A stretch of 53,628 nt of DNA from Anaeromyces robustus (Eukaryota > Neocallimastigomycota > Neocallimastigomycetes > Neocallimastigales > Neocallimastigaceae). The DNA lies in assembly GCA_002104895.1 (NCBI GenBank), contig MCFG01000432.1:1-53628 (forward strand), read 5' to 3'. The notes under the pieces were generated by a model, which was given only the letters and a program-made list of their open reading frames with translations, was not told the DNA's origin and did not search any database. Below are positions 1 through 11,590 of the stretch, piece by piece (within the stretch, counting starts at the first letter, position 1; each line of letters begins with the position of its first letter). The translations under genes were made by a program, and so were the position numbers.

Positions 1-345
1 ATATGGATATATATTAAGTATTGTTATTAAAATATTAAAATATTAAAATATTAAAATATATTTAACAATATATATTAATATATTATATATAATATATTAA
101 TAAAGCATGAAATAAATTATTTTATTTTTTATTTTTATTTTAAAAAAATATTTGTGGAAAAAAAAACTTTTTTTTTAGTTATTTTTTTTCCATTATTTTA
201 TACAAAGGGATAATCAGCCAATAGAAAGATAATTTGGGATCTTAATTTTGATATTTTATTATATTTAATTTTTTTATATATGTTTTTATAATAATAATAA
301 TTATTTAGTTTTTAATAACGAGAATAAGAGAATAATTAATATAAT
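1..345. other. A+T-rich flank, nothing recognised
   Basis: Almost pure A/T sequence with no open frame, no tRNA-like box and no repeat that I can support. It ends where the LTR begins. Confidence 0.6.
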
Positions 346-1260
346 TGTTAATTTATTTTTTTTTATATAATTTATTTATTTAATATATTTAATAATTAAT
401 ACATTTATTTAATATGAAAGAATTAAACACGACTTCTTCAAAGAATAAAATTATTGTCAGGTGAAAATATAAAATAGATGATGTAAAACTAATATGTGTA
501 GCAACATATTGGTATATTTAATAATAATTATTAAATATTAAATTTATATCTTTTCTTAATAATAATTATTAAAATAATTTATTATTTATATTTTTATTAT
601 ATATTAAATATTTATTCTTTATTATATTAAATTAAATAATTCTTTTATTTTTATATATTATATAATATATTTTATTATATGTATTTTTAATATTCTCATG
701 TATTATTAATATTATAGTATATTAAAGTATAATCAAAATATAGTAATAATTTATTATTATTATATAGCTAAATATATTACTATACATAATAATTCATATA
801 TTGTTATATAGTTAAATATATTATTATTTTAAATAACTCTTATATTATTACTATATTCTTAATATATATTTTATAATATATTAGTTTATATTCTTATATA
901 TTAGATATTAAATAACTATTTAAAATTATTAATTTTATATTATTTTTAAATTTTTCAATTTTAATAATCCTTCGTCTTGGAATTATTTTAGATCGGAGGT
1001 ATTTTTCTGGTAATAAAATTAAATAATTAATAAAATAATAAAATATAATTATACTATTAAAAGCGACCAGCGCACATAAAAGTCCCGCGTATCATAGAAT
1101 ATATCATGTGAATACATGACTTTACATAAAATAATGTATAATACATAAAAATATAATGATTACATAAATTTAAGATATTTACATAAATAATGTTAATAAA
1201 ACATAAATATACTATTTACACGTGATTAATATAATAAAGTTATAAATTTAAATCTTAACA
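346..1260 (-). repeat. 3' LTR of the copia element
   Basis: It begins TGTTAA and ends TTAACA on the plus strand, giving the expected short inverted termini, and it directly abuts the purine tract at 1261. The first 135 bases and a 78-base block near 1097-1175 recur at 4350-4558. The segment 480-1097 is absent from the other copy, so it is either normal LTR deleted there or an insertion here. A four-base ATAG at both junctions fits a microhomology deletion. Confidence 0.8.
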
Positions 1261-1272
1261 CTCCCCCTCAAA
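1261..1272 (-). other. Polypurine tract of copia element
   Basis: On the minus strand the sequence TGAGGGGGAG directly precedes the TGTTAA LTR end, the usual place and composition for a plus-strand DNA priming tract in copia elements. In this A/T-rich setting a run of five G stands out. Confidence 0.75.
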
Positions 1273-2548
1273 TCAAAATTTCTAAGTATTGAAAATTTGA
1301 TTTGCAAAAGATTTTAATTTATTACCATTTACGCATTTTGTCAATACGTTAACCAGCATTTTTTCTTTTTAGTTTTTAGGTAGTTTAATTTTTTTTTTTT
1401 TTTCTTTAACAGCGGTCACTTTCTTAGACTTCATTGCTTTTTTCATATTTTAATTTTGTAGACTTATTTATTTTTTTTTTATTTTTTTTTTTTTTTTTTT
1501 ATATTGATTTTATTTTTAATATTTAATTTTCCTTGATTAATATTTAATTTATTAAAATTAATTTGGTTATTGTAACTTGGAATAAAATTGGAGATTTTTG
1601 GATTGTTATCTATAAATAAAATTTTAATTTCTTTTTTATGTTAGTTTACATATGGTGTAATTATCCTTTCTAAATTTTTATTATAATCTTGTATATTATT
1701 ATCATTTTGTAATATATTATTTTAGTTGTTATTTAAATTATTTGTATTAAAAATTTTATTATCATTATTAGAAAAATTTTTATTGTTAATATTGTTATAT
1801 ATATTGTCTTTATATTAAAAACCTTATTATTATTAATTTGTTCATTAATATTTGAATTATTAATATTATTGTGTTCAAAATTTGTAATAAAATTTTCATT
1901 AAGTAAATTTTTATTTTTTATTATTATTTAATATATTATTGTGTAAAATTTTATATTCAAATTTATTATTAAATAAGGTTTTGTCTGTGTTTATTTCATT
2001 AAAATTTATTTTTAATTGAATTATTATTTTTTTTATTTCAAAATTTGAAAAATTTTTATTATTAAAATTTTTTTTTATCAAAAAATTTGATTTTTATTTT
2101 TTGAAATTTCAGAAATTAAATTTTTGGAGCTACTTTGAGTAGCAATATCTTTAGAATTTGTATTATAATTTTTGTTGTTGTTTATATCATTTAGATCCTC
2201 TTTTAAAGTACTTCCAGGATCTGTGTTATTTTCTTGTCCAATATCCCCGCCTTCAGAAGAAATTGCTGAAAAATAATGACTACTTTCTTCTGAAAAATTT
2301 GTCGTGTTTTCATCATTTTCTTTGTTTATTTGTTTATAATTATTAATATTTGGTGAATTGATATTATTTAAATTTTCTTTTTCATTACTTATTTGTTTAT
2401 TATTATTACTATTTAGTGAATTATTATTGTTTAAATTTTCTTCTTTATTATTTATTTGTTTATTATTATATTTGTTTTATTGTTATTATTATTATTATTA
2501 TTATTGATATTTGTTTTGTTGTTTAATTTTAAAAATTCTTTTTCATTA
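1273..2548 (-). pseudogene. copia pol remnant, integrase core and RT mostly deleted
   Basis: Past the stop at 2549 the minus strand carries an Asn/Glu/Ser-rich linker like that between integrase and reverse transcriptase, broken by stops. Near 1400-1425 a frame reads AMKSK and, after a one-base shift, ESDRC. This resembles the EAMKSKESDRW motif at the start of copia RT. About 60 bases on, a short frame (roughly 1280-1362) reads MLVNVLTKCVNGNKL, which resembles the end of copia RNase H (usually ADxLTK). The integrase core and central RT with its catalytic Asp motif are not present. At least two deletions plus point frameshifts are needed. Confidence 0.7.
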
Positions 2549-4255
2549 TTATGTGTTTTTAAGTAATTTCTTAAATTTTTTTATATAGAAATGGCCAAGC
2601 CGTCGATGCCAATATAGTTCATCGACATTCTGAGAATTATGCATGACCATAATATTATTTTTATTGTTTTTAAATTTATACTTTGATAAACAATAGCCAT
2701 AAATATTAATTTCATTTCTTTTATTAGATTTATAAGTTGCTATTGTTTTGTAGTTTGAATCTAGCAATCTAAGAATAAAATTGTAGTTTAATTTTTCAAT
2801 TAAAACTTTTATTCCTGATTTGGCTAGTTCAATACCACTAATCATGTTTTTTGTTACATTTTTTGAATATAAAACATGATTTAATTTCAAAGTATGTTTA
2901 TTTACCTTTAAGTCTACTTCACCATAGCCTTCAAACTTGCAGACAGTACCATTAGCGCATTTTAAAGTTATTTTTTCGTTCTTAAAATTTTTTAAAATAT
3001 TTTTATTGTTGGTTATATGTTCTCCAGCGCCTGAATCATATAACCATTCAATTTTGTTATTATTATTTTTATTTTTACTTAATAAATTTTTAATATTTTT
3101 TAAATTTCTGGAAACACGCGTGTTTTTATATTTATTATTAATATTTTCATAATTTTTATCGTGATTATTATAATTTATAAAGTGTAATGATTTATTATCA
3201 TCATTTTCATTGTACACTTTATTGTCAATATTGTATTTTAATTCATCAGAGTTAAAATCATTATTATATTCATCATTTAATTCGAAATTGTTCATATAAC
3301 CCATGTATTTTTGGTTTTCATTATTAAAATTGTCATTTGGTCTGGCGGTAGCTCTTCTATTTGGATTCTTCAAATTAAACCAGCAATCCTTAGTAGAGTG
3401 ACCAATTTTATCACATATATAACAATATTTATTATTATTTTTGTTATTTTTATTATAATTGTGATAATTATTATTACTTTTATCAGAGTTATTATTATTG
3501 TGATAATTATTATTACTTTTATCAAAGTTATTGTTATGAATTTTATTATTTTTATTATTAAAACTCTTTGGCTTCCTGAAATTTTTGTGGATGGCATCAA
3601 TTTCCATATGGTCTTCTTGTTCTTCTTCTTCCTCTTCCGTAGAGTCATCTTTTTCTTCTTCTCTTTCTTTTTCCATCCACTGACTGGCATAACATTTCAT
3701 AGAAATGTTATATTTTATTCTTTTTATCAGGCTTTGTGAATCTTCGTTTTCTTTAAATTCAAACTTATTCTTAAAGCCTGTTGGAAATGTATTATATATA
3801 TATTTTATTTTTTCTTTATCTGATAATTTAAAATCAGATTTATTCATATTCTCAAAAATATTATCTAACTTAGTTAATATTTTTGGAATTTCTTTAATAT
3901 TTTTGGCCTTTAATTTTTCAATTTTATTGGCCCAATATAACATATCAGTTTCATCTTCTCCATATTCACCTTTAAGGTATGTCATAATGGAGAATACTGA
4001 CTCAAGTTTTAATATATCTTTTGCTATGGCAGGATTAATAGAAGTTAATATTATTAATCTTGCCTTTTTATTTTCAATGGTAGCTTTATTAATTTCTTCT
4101 TCTGTTCTACCATTTTCTTTTAATTCCTTAACAATATCCTTCTCGGCATATTTGTTAAGTTTTTTAATGTATAAAGTATCCATAACAATGTTATGCCATA
4201 CTTCAAAATTATCGCCATTAAGGCATATATTTAATTCATTATTTAAATTACTCAT
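2549..4255 (-). CDS. copia Gag-protease-pre-integrase polyprotein (truncated pol)
   Basis: The 568-residue frame starts at the first ATG after the LTR. Residues 1-195 look like the UBN2/copia gag capsid region, including the YNTFP block near 154-158. An acidic run at 200-215 and an Asn-rich spacer precede a CCHC zinc knuckle (Cys278, Cys281, His286, Cys291). An aspartic protease follows, with DSGAGEHIT at 407-415 and a copia-like VLYSKNVTKNMIS block near 461-473. Residues 547-566 (YWHRRLGHFYIKKFKKLL) are the GAG-pre-integrase motif. Translation then stops where the integrase core should begin. Gag and protease look intact, so this part may still be translated, but with no polymerase it is non-autonomous at best. 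Confidence 0.88.
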   Translation of the reverse strand: MSNLNNELNICLNGDNFEVWHNIVMDTLYIKKLNKYAEKDIVKELKENGRTEEEINKATIENKKARLIILTSINPAIAKDILKLESVFSIMTYLKGEYGEDETDMLYWANKIEKLKAKNIKEIPKILTKLDNIFENMNKSDFKLSDKEKIKYIYNTFPTGFKNKFEFKENEDSQSLIKRIKYNISMKCYASQWMEKEREEEKDDSTEEEEEEQEDHMEIDAIHKNFRKPKSFNNKNNKIHNNNFDKSNNNYHNNNNSDKSNNNYHNYNKNNKNNNKYCYICDKIGHSTKDCWFNLKNPNRRATARPNDNFNNENQKYMGYMNNFELNDEYNNDFNSDELKYNIDNKVYNENDDNKSLHFINYNNHDKNYENINNKYKNTRVSRNLKNIKNLLSKNKNNNNKIEWLYDSGAGEHITNNKNILKNFKNEKITLKCANGTVCKFEGYGEVDLKVNKHTLKLNHVLYSKNVTKNMISGIELAKSGIKVLIEKLNYNFILRLLDSNYKTIATYKSNKRNEINIYGYCLSKYKFKNNKNNIMVMHNSQNVDELYWHRRLGHFYIKKFKKLLKNT

Positions 4256-4321
4256 TTTTATTTTATTATATTTTAATATTTTATTAATATTTTATTTATA
4301 ATTAATGTTAATTTTTATATA

Positions 4322-4349
4322 TGATTAGAGCTCCTTGAGACTCTTAATC
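4322..4349 (-). other. Primer-binding site, probably for a half-tRNA(Lys)
   Basis: Directly after the 5' LTR, the plus strand reads TTGAGACTCTTAATC up to the LTR edge. From memory, 14 bases (TGAGACTCTTAATC) equal the anticodon arm of eukaryotic tRNA-Lys(CUU), ending at about tRNA position 40. The complement would therefore pair with an internal tRNA region, not with its 3' CCA end. Drosophila copia and yeast Ty5 prime with a tRNA cut in the anticodon loop, so a half-tRNA primer is plausible here. A TAGAGC block nearby resembles the D arm but its spacing does not fit exactly. Confidence 0.6.
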
Positions 4350-4558
4350 TGTTAATTTATTTTTTTTTATATAATTTATTTATTTAATATATTTAATAAT
4401 TAATACATTTATTTAATATGAAAGAATTAAACACGACTTCTTCAAAGAATAAAATTATTGTCAGGTGAAAATATAAAATAGAATATATCATGTGAATACA
4501 TGACTTTACATAAAATAATGTATAATACATAAAAATATAATGATTACATAAATTTAAG
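4350..4558 (-). repeat. 5' LTR remnant of the copia element
   Basis: This 209-base copy matches 346-480 joined to 1097-1175 of the other LTR and then breaks off at AATTTAAG. The next bases belong to the G+C-rich repeat element. The distal 85 bases of the LTR are not convincingly present beyond that element. Confidence 0.75.
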
Positions 4559-5708
4559 GGGAGAGTTGCATTTCGCAATGTTGCATTTCGCAATGTTGCA
4601 TTTCGCAATGGGGCGCATGACAAAGATTTGTAGGTTGCATTTCGCAATGTTGCAATTCGCAATGTTGCAATTCGCAATGTTGCATTTCGCAATGGGGCGC
4701 ATAATTGTATAAATAATTAAATAAATAAAAATATAATATAAAGAATTATTTATTTAATAATATTTTTTTAGTTAATAATATTTTTATTTAATGATTTAAT
4801 AATATTAAATATTTTTTTAATATTGAATTTTTTTTAGTATTTTAATAATATTTTATTTATTTTTTTTATTTAATGATATTGAATATTTCTTCAATATTTT
4901 TTTTATTTAATAATTTAATAATATTGAATATTTCTTCATTATTTTTTATTTAATTAATATTGAATATTTTTTGAATATTTTTTTTATTTAATAATTTAAT
5001 AATATTGAATATTTTTTGAATATTTTTTTATAATTATATTTTTTATTTAATATTTTAATAATATTGAATATTTTTTGAATATTTTTTTATAATTATATTT
5101 TTTATTTAATATTTTAATAATATTGAATTTTTTTTTAATATTTCAAATCAAAATAATTTTATAAAAATATTTAATTTTATAATGAATTTTTATTTTTATA
5201 TTTTTTTTTTGTAAATAAGTAATTAATAAAAAAATATTTATTTATTTATTTGTTTCTTTTCTTTATTCTAAAATTTATATTATTTTTTTTATTTATTATT
5301 TGTTATCGTCTTTTTAATAAAAATACATATATAATACTGTTATATTATTTATTATCTTTTATTTTATTTATTATTATTCATTTATCAAAAAAATTATATA
5401 AATATATTTAATTTTATAATAAGTTTTTTTTTTTTAATTTTTTTACTTTATTTTTTTTTAAGTAATTAATAAGAAAAGAAATATTTATTTATTTATTTGT
5501 TTATTTTCTATTCATTTATTTATATATATATTTTTTATTTATTTATTTAATTTTTTTAAATTCTATTTTATTTTATTTCATAACGTGGCTTTCATAATTT
5601 GTGTTAAAAAATTTTTCATTTTTTTATTTGTTTTTTATGCGCCTCATTGCAAAAATTTAATATGCGCCCCATATCATATTGCGAAATGCAACATTGCGAA
5701 ATGCAACA
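4558..5708. mobile_element. Fold-back (TIR) element with nested subterminal repeats
   Basis: The left arm (4558-4702) holds seven copies of a 15-base unit GTTGCATTTCGCAAT in blocks of three and four, each block closed by GGGGCGCAT. The right arm (5637-5708) is its inverted, shorter counterpart: two units plus ATGCGCCCCAT and ATGCGCCTCAT boxes. The middle is A/T-rich with imperfect repeats of about 60 bases (4977-5135) and no coding frame. The left edge GGGAGAGTTGCATTTCGCAATG resembles the end of the TIR element at 42227-43798. No transposase is encoded, so it is non-autonomous. The right edge lacks the matching TCTCCC, and I found no target duplication, so this end may be truncated. Confidence 0.72.
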
Positions 5709-6473
5709 CATTCATTATTATGATTTATTGCCATATTACAAATTGTAATATTTTACTAATACATACAATATTATATAAGATACATGATAATACGTGATAT
5801 TATATAATAATATTATTTAATAATATATCTATTATTTTTTTTTATATTTATGAATGAAGAAAGAGTTTTAAAAATTAAACTGTTATTATATATTTTAAGA
5901 TTATGTGTATTATTTTTCTATTATAAAAAAATAATATTTAATTTAATTAATACAATACTGGAATCCTCATATAAAAATATTTGACTTCAATGAATTTTTT
6001 ATTCAATTTAAAAAACATTTTTTTTCTTTTTTTTTTTTTTAGTTTTTTCTAACTTCAAACATGAATTTTCATCATGTATATATTATATATACATGATGAA
6101 AGTATATATGAGAAATTTAGTAATTATAAAATAAAGTTTTATTAGCTTCTTATATCATTCTAAAATTATCCTTATACCCCTTTCATATCAATAAAAAAAA
6201 ATATAAAAAAACTTTTATTGATAAAAAATCTTGTTCTTAAAACTATGTAGTATTTTAAAAACTTTTATATTCATTATAATACCATTACTATGAATATTCC
6301 TATATAATAATGATAATTATTTTTGAATAAATTATAAACTTTAACTGTAATTAGAAAGAAGTTGATTTAAATAACAATAAAATAATTTTTTTTTTCGTTA
6401 TCTTTTTTCATACACTTATTTTATGTTAAAGATGTATCAATGTTGCTTATTATTCCTATATAAATGATTGATC
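5709..6473. other. Intergenic A+T-rich spacer
   Basis: I see no gene. It contains a palindrome at 6067-6101 and lies downstream of the first transglutaminase-like gene, so it should hold its 3' untranslated region and polyadenylation signals, none of which I can single out. Confidence 0.55.
6067..6101. repeat. Perfect palindrome, 16-bp arms
   Basis: TTTCATCATGTATATA is followed after three bases by its exact complement. It could form a stem-loop; no family is recognised. Confidence 0.7.
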
Positions 6474-7118
6474 TTATATTATAATATTTATAATAATGAA
6501 TAAAATAAATAAATTGTAATATATATATTGTTTTAAATTTAAACCATTGTTGGAAGCTATATTATCATTTTTAGAAGTTGTATTATCATTGCTGACATTA
6601 TATTGTGAATCGTTGATTTCTGATTTTTGTGGAATGTTATTATCTTCTTCCTTACCTATATTTAAAAAAAAAAAAAAAAAAAAAAAAAACAAATTATAAT
6701 ATTAATTAAATAATTAATAATATCTTTGTAACATTTATAATAATAATAATTACTATTATTTTATTATTACCTGTGAATTTAGAAGTACTTGTAATTAGTT
6801 CTGTACTTGTAGTTTGTTCTTTAGTTGTTGTTGGAAGTTCAGTTGTTACTGAAGCTGTTGTTATTGTTTTTGATATTGTAGCTGCTGTTATAGCAATAAT
6901 TTTTGAAATATATCCAAATAAGTTGGAAGATATATAATAAATATTTATAAAAGAATATTAGTTATTTAAAAAATAAAAGTATTAATACAAAAAAATCAAA
7001 TAAATATATATATATATATTTGATTTTTTATATATATATATATATATATTTGATTTTACATATATATATATATATATATATTTGATTTTTTATATATATA
7101 TATATATATATTTGATTT

Positions 7119-7150
<32 letters not shown>

Positions 7151-8467
7151 TTATATTTAATAAATAAATATTGTATTCATTATAATTATTTTCATTTATA
7201 AATAAATATCATTTAAAAATAAAAAAAAATTTTTATAACTACTTTTTATATTTGCAATATTATCTAAATCTATTAATTTAATTTCTTCAAGTTCTAATTC
7301 TGAAGGAACATAATCATTTATTTCAATATATGGATAAGAAATTAATTGATTTGAACTATAACCAGAATATACTAAAATATGATCAGTATCTTCATTATAT
7401 TTTTTTTTTGAATAACAAACATGTTCTGTTCCTATAAGAAAATATACTGTGGTAAGATTATCATATGAATTGGTAGGTATTTTATCCCCTTTAAGATCAT
7501 CATATGTTACATCTAAAACATACCATTTACCATCCATTTCAACAAAATTCCATTCATGAGTAGAACTTCTAGCAATAATACAATTAATATTATATTGTTT
7601 AACTATATATTGAAAAGCTTCAGCATAACCTTCACACACACATTTATTTTCTACTAGAGAACCATATAATGTTCTAATATGTTTTCTTTTTTCATCTAAG
7701 GTATACACAATTTTTGTTATTAAATAATCATGTACATACCTCATTATAGCATATTTTGTAGTTAAATTAAGTTCATCAATATTATTCATAATTATTTTTT
7801 TTATCGATTCAATTTCTTCATTTAATTGAACAATATCATTTGATGTATAATTAATAAATTTTGAGTTAGATGGTATAATAATAAATGTAACTAAATATTT
7901 ATTCTCTAATGTTGATAATTTAATAGAATAATTTCCAATCCACCAAAATTCTGGATTCTCATAAATCAAAATTGTAAAAACTCTTTCACTAGATATTTTT
8001 AATTCACTAATAAAATCATCTTTACTAATATTAGTAGTTATTGAAATTTTAATAGTTGTTTCAGGTGGTGATTTAATTGAATTTTTATAAATAATATCAT
8101 AATATTGTTTTTCTTTATAATTAAGTTGATCATAAAAATTAAAATTTGTTGATGATTCTACTGAACTTATATAAATATTATCATTTGTTTGTTCTTGTAA
8201 ATCTTCTTTTTCATCATTAGTCCAGTATTTTATTGGTATTTGTTCAAATGAATATATATTTATTTCTTCTTCTTCTTCTTCTTTTTCTTCGATACTTTCA
8301 TCATTTTTTGGATCATATTCTGTTATTATTTCATCATTCCATAATACTGATTCATATCTTTTTATAAGTGATCTTGTAGTAATATGTCGAGACTTTGATG
8401 ATTTTATGATATTAAAAATAATTATATGTAAAAATATTATAAATAACCTATTCTTTATTTTTCTCAT
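6474..8467 (-). CDS. Secreted transglutaminase-like protein, paralogue 1 (3 exons)
   Basis: Exons 7243-8467, 6771-6884 and 6474-6655 join in frame to about 506 residues; both introns are GT..AG and phase 1. An N-terminal hydrophobic stretch (about 7-22) suggests a signal peptide. An acidic segment (59-69) leads to the family's IPIKYW motif at 77-82. The transglutaminase-like core runs from about 240 to 345, with Cys278 in CVCEGYAEAF, His304 in HEWNF and Asp319 in DVTYDD as the expected triad. Exons 2 and 3 add a Thr/Ser-rich linker and a terminal hydrophobic tail that could be a GPI-anchor signal. Such folds in bacteria are cysteine proteases or cross-linking enzymes; the substrate here is unknown. 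The exon 2 acceptor is the least certain junction. Intron 1 is long because of a TA-rich repeat. Confidence 0.82.
6998..7155. repeat. TA-rich tandem repeat inside intron 1
   Basis: About four tandem blocks of (TA)n followed by TTTGATTTT, roughly 32-38 bases each, lie within the first intron of paralogue 1. It is length-variable-looking satellite with no coding content. Confidence 0.8.
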
Positions 8468-8469
8468 AT

Positions 8470-8510
<41 letters not shown>

Positions 8511-9114
8511 TATTTTTAAAAAATTTTGATTCTTTTTTTTAATTTTTTTAATTATTTTATCTTTTTTATATCATTTTTATTTTATATTTTATTTATTATA
8601 TATTCATTTAATCTTTTATTTATATCATTTTTTTAGTTAATTTTTTATTTTTTATTTTATATTTTATATCTTTTTTTTTTTATTTCATTTAATTTTATAA
8701 CATTCTTATTAATATCCACTATAAAAATTTAATAAAAATCTTATATGGAACATTCATTTTTTATTTTTTACTTTTTTATTTTTTCTATATATAAAATAAA
8801 TTTTATTTTGCTTTGTAATTTTATTTTTATTAAAAATATATGAGAAAATATCTAATAAAAGTAATTAGATGTCATTTTTTAAACTTTTTAAAATTATTTA
8901 ATCTTTGGTTAAATAATATATAAATAAATATAATATATTATTTAAATATATTATTACCTATTTACAATTTATTTTCATTAATATTATCAATATAATATTA
9001 ATATTAAAACTTTTATACAAAAAATATATTAAAAAAAAAAAAAAAAATTATTTTTATAAGATAAACTAATTGTTGTAATGCTAAATTTAATTATTATGCT
9101 TATATATATACAAT
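8468..9114. other. Intergenic spacer between paralogues 1 and 2
   Basis: It holds a short (TATT)n run just upstream of the paralogue 1 start codon (8468-8505) and poly(A/T) runs. It should contain the paralogue 1 promoter and paralogue 2 terminator, but no motif is distinctive. Confidence 0.5.
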
Positions 9115-10685
9115 TTATATGTTAAAAAGATAACATGAAGCTAATAAAATTATAAAAATATTATTAATGAATGATAAATAAATATTTTTTATTGAATGAT
9201 TTTTATAAATAAATTTCATATCAGTATAAAGTTCGAAGTCATTAATTTCTATATTTTTTTTTTTTTTTTTTTTTAAATTTTTATACAGATAAATAAATAA
9301 AAAATTATTAATTAAATGAATAAAAAAAAATTATATAAAAAAATTTTTTAAGATTAAATAATAACAAAAAATTATAGCTCAATATATATATTTATTTATT
9401 TTTATTATTTAAAAATTATATTACCGAATATTAAGTTACTTCTATCAATTGAATTAATTTCATTAAGTTCTTCTGAAGATGGAATATAATCATTACTTTC
9501 AATTTCTGGATAATTAATTACTTTTTTATCACTATATGCAGAATATACTAAAATATGAGATTTCTCATCTGAATACGTTCCAGATTTAAAACGATGTTTT
9601 GTACCAATAAGAAAATAATCTGTTTTTAATTCTGAACCAGGATCATCAAATGTTACATCTACTATATACCATTTATTATTTAATTCAACAAAATTCCATT
9701 CATGGGTAATACTTCTAGCAATTAACGTATTAATACCATATTGTTGAGCTATATATTGAAATGCTTCAGAATATCCTTCACAAACACATTTATTTTGAGC
9801 AAGAGCTCCATAAAGTGTTCGTATATGTCTTCGTTTTTCATCTAATGTATATACAATATTTGTTATTAAATAATCATGAATATACCTTAGTATAGCATAA
9901 GGTGTTTTAATATTTAATGATGCTATTTGATTCATGATATCTAATGTTATATTTTCAATACTTTGATTTATAATCATAATATCATCAATAGTATAATCAT
10001 AAAATATAGAACTCTCTGGTATTAGTTTTATATTAATATTATATTCATATAATACATCGGTGGTATAAATATACATTTCATAATTTCCTAACCACCAAAG
10101 TTCAGGATTTTCAAAAATTAGTGTTGTAAATACTCTTTCTGCTGAGACTTCTAATTCGTTTAAATAATCATCTAAACTATATACATTATAAACTATCATA
10201 TTTGTATCAATAATTGGTGTTTCATTTTTAGATGCAGAAAATATAATATCATACATTACTTTTTCATTATTATTTAAGTGATCATATAATCTAGTATTTA
10301 CATTATCTGGTACTGAACTTACATTTATATAATCATTATCATCGATATATACAACATTAGTTTTATTATAATATTGAATTTTCATATAATTTTTTTCTTC
10401 ATCATCTTGATATTTAATAAGATTATTTTTGCTTTTGAAAACAATTTTATTTTCATTTATATTATTTTTTTTCCCTACATCTAATTTAATATTACCTCTT
10501 GTATTATTATATTCTTTTATTTTTTGTATATCATTTATATCATTATCATTATTAAATTTTGATTGAGTTTTAGATTGTTTTACTGGTTTTGAATTATTTA
10601 TTTTTTGAGATCTAGTATTAATAATATAACAATTTAATAATAATGTAATGTATAATAATAGATATTGATATTTAATTAATATCAT
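9115..10685 (-). CDS. Secreted transglutaminase-like protein, paralogue 2 (2 exons)
   Basis: Exon 1 is 9425-10685 and exon 2 is 9115-9248, joined by a phase-1 GT..AG intron with a long pyrimidine run before the acceptor; the product is about 464 residues. Residues 5-22 form a likely signal peptide. A basic/Asn-rich spacer (about 24-110) is longer than in the other paralogues and lacks the IPIKYW motif. The FENPELWWLG block is at 191-200. The catalytic set is Cys302 (CVCEGYSEAF), His329 (HEWNF) and Asp343 (DVTFDDPG). Exon 2 supplies a hydrophobic C-terminus of about 20 residues. The intron position equals that in paralogues 1, 3 and 5. It is probably exported and membrane- or wall-attached; the enzymatic role is inferred from the triad only. 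Confidence 0.85.
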
Positions 10686-11318
10686 TTTGTATTTATTGTT
10701 TGTAAAAAAAAAAAAAGAAAAAAAAGGATATAATAAAAATTTTAATAATTAATTTTTATTTTAGTTAATATTTTTCATTATTTTATTTAAATAACATTTT
10801 AATTTATATTATTTAATAATGACGTAAAAGTAATAATATAAATGTGGATTATTATTTTTTTTTTTTTAAAAAAAAGGAAAAGAATTGAAGTTTAAAAAAA
10901 AATTTTTTATTGGTAGATAAAAAAATTTTTTAAAGATAAATTTTTTTGTAAAGAAAACATTACTTCAATACATTATTCTTATGTTATTAACTTTATTATA
11001 ATTTAAATTTAAAAGAATAATGTATTAAGCATTAAATTTACTCCCATATAATAAATAAAATAAAATTGAAAGTATAGTTGTTGAATGGAGGAATCTATTA
11101 TTATATTTAAAATTTTATAATTTTAACTTTTTTATATATAATTAAATACCTTTTTATTTTATTCTTTTTTTTTTACAAAAAATTTTTATTCTAACAATTT
11201 TTATAATATTTGAATTTTATTTTTTAAAAAAAAAAAAATTGTTTTAAAGAAAATTTTTTTATATAAAAGATAATGTTTTATTTATTATAATTGATATTAT
11301 TTTGTTGTAAAAATATTT

Positions 11319-11560
11319 TTTATTTTATTTTATTTTATTTTATTTTATTTTATTTTATTTTATTTTATTTTATTTTATTTTATTTTATTTTATTTTATTT
11401 TATTTTATTTTATTTTATTTTATTTTATTTTATTTTATTTTATTTTATTTTATTTTATTTTATTTTATTTTATTTTATTTTATTTTATTTTATTTTATTT
11501 TATTTTATTTTATTTTATTTTATTTTATTTTATTTTATTTTATTTTATTTTATTTTATTT
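11319..11560. repeat. (TTTTA)n microsatellite, about 48 copies
   Basis: An almost uninterrupted pentanucleotide array. Because five is not a multiple of three it is open in all three frames of the plus strand, giving a spurious 115-residue frame there. Confidence 0.95.
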
Positions 11561-11590
11561 TGTTTTATTCTGTTTTTTCTATATTTTATT

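Larger units (their letters stand above)
346..4558 (-). mobile_element. Decayed Ty1/copia LTR retrotransposon
   Basis: Reading on the minus strand the order is 5' LTR remnant, primer-binding site, gag-protease-pre-integrase frame, linker, start of reverse transcriptase, end of RNase H, polypurine tract, 3' LTR. The integrase core and nearly all of the RT/RNase H are absent, so it cannot move by itself. The two LTR copies share segments 346-480 and 1097-1175 of the left copy almost base for base. The right copy lacks the roughly 615 bases between them and stops at 4558, where another repeat element begins. The copia assignment rests on the domain order and motifs; I cannot name a family. Confidence 0.88.

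Noticed and set aside
4393-4692. Minus-strand frame with RNATLRIATL repeats
   Set aside because: Translation of the 15-bp subterminal repeat running into LTR sequence; a multiple-of-three repeat explains the open frame.
5709-5830. Rest of the 5' LTR beyond the fold-back element
   Set aside because: An ACGTGAT...ATATAATA similarity to the LTR end exists, but it is too short and A/T-rich to support continuity.
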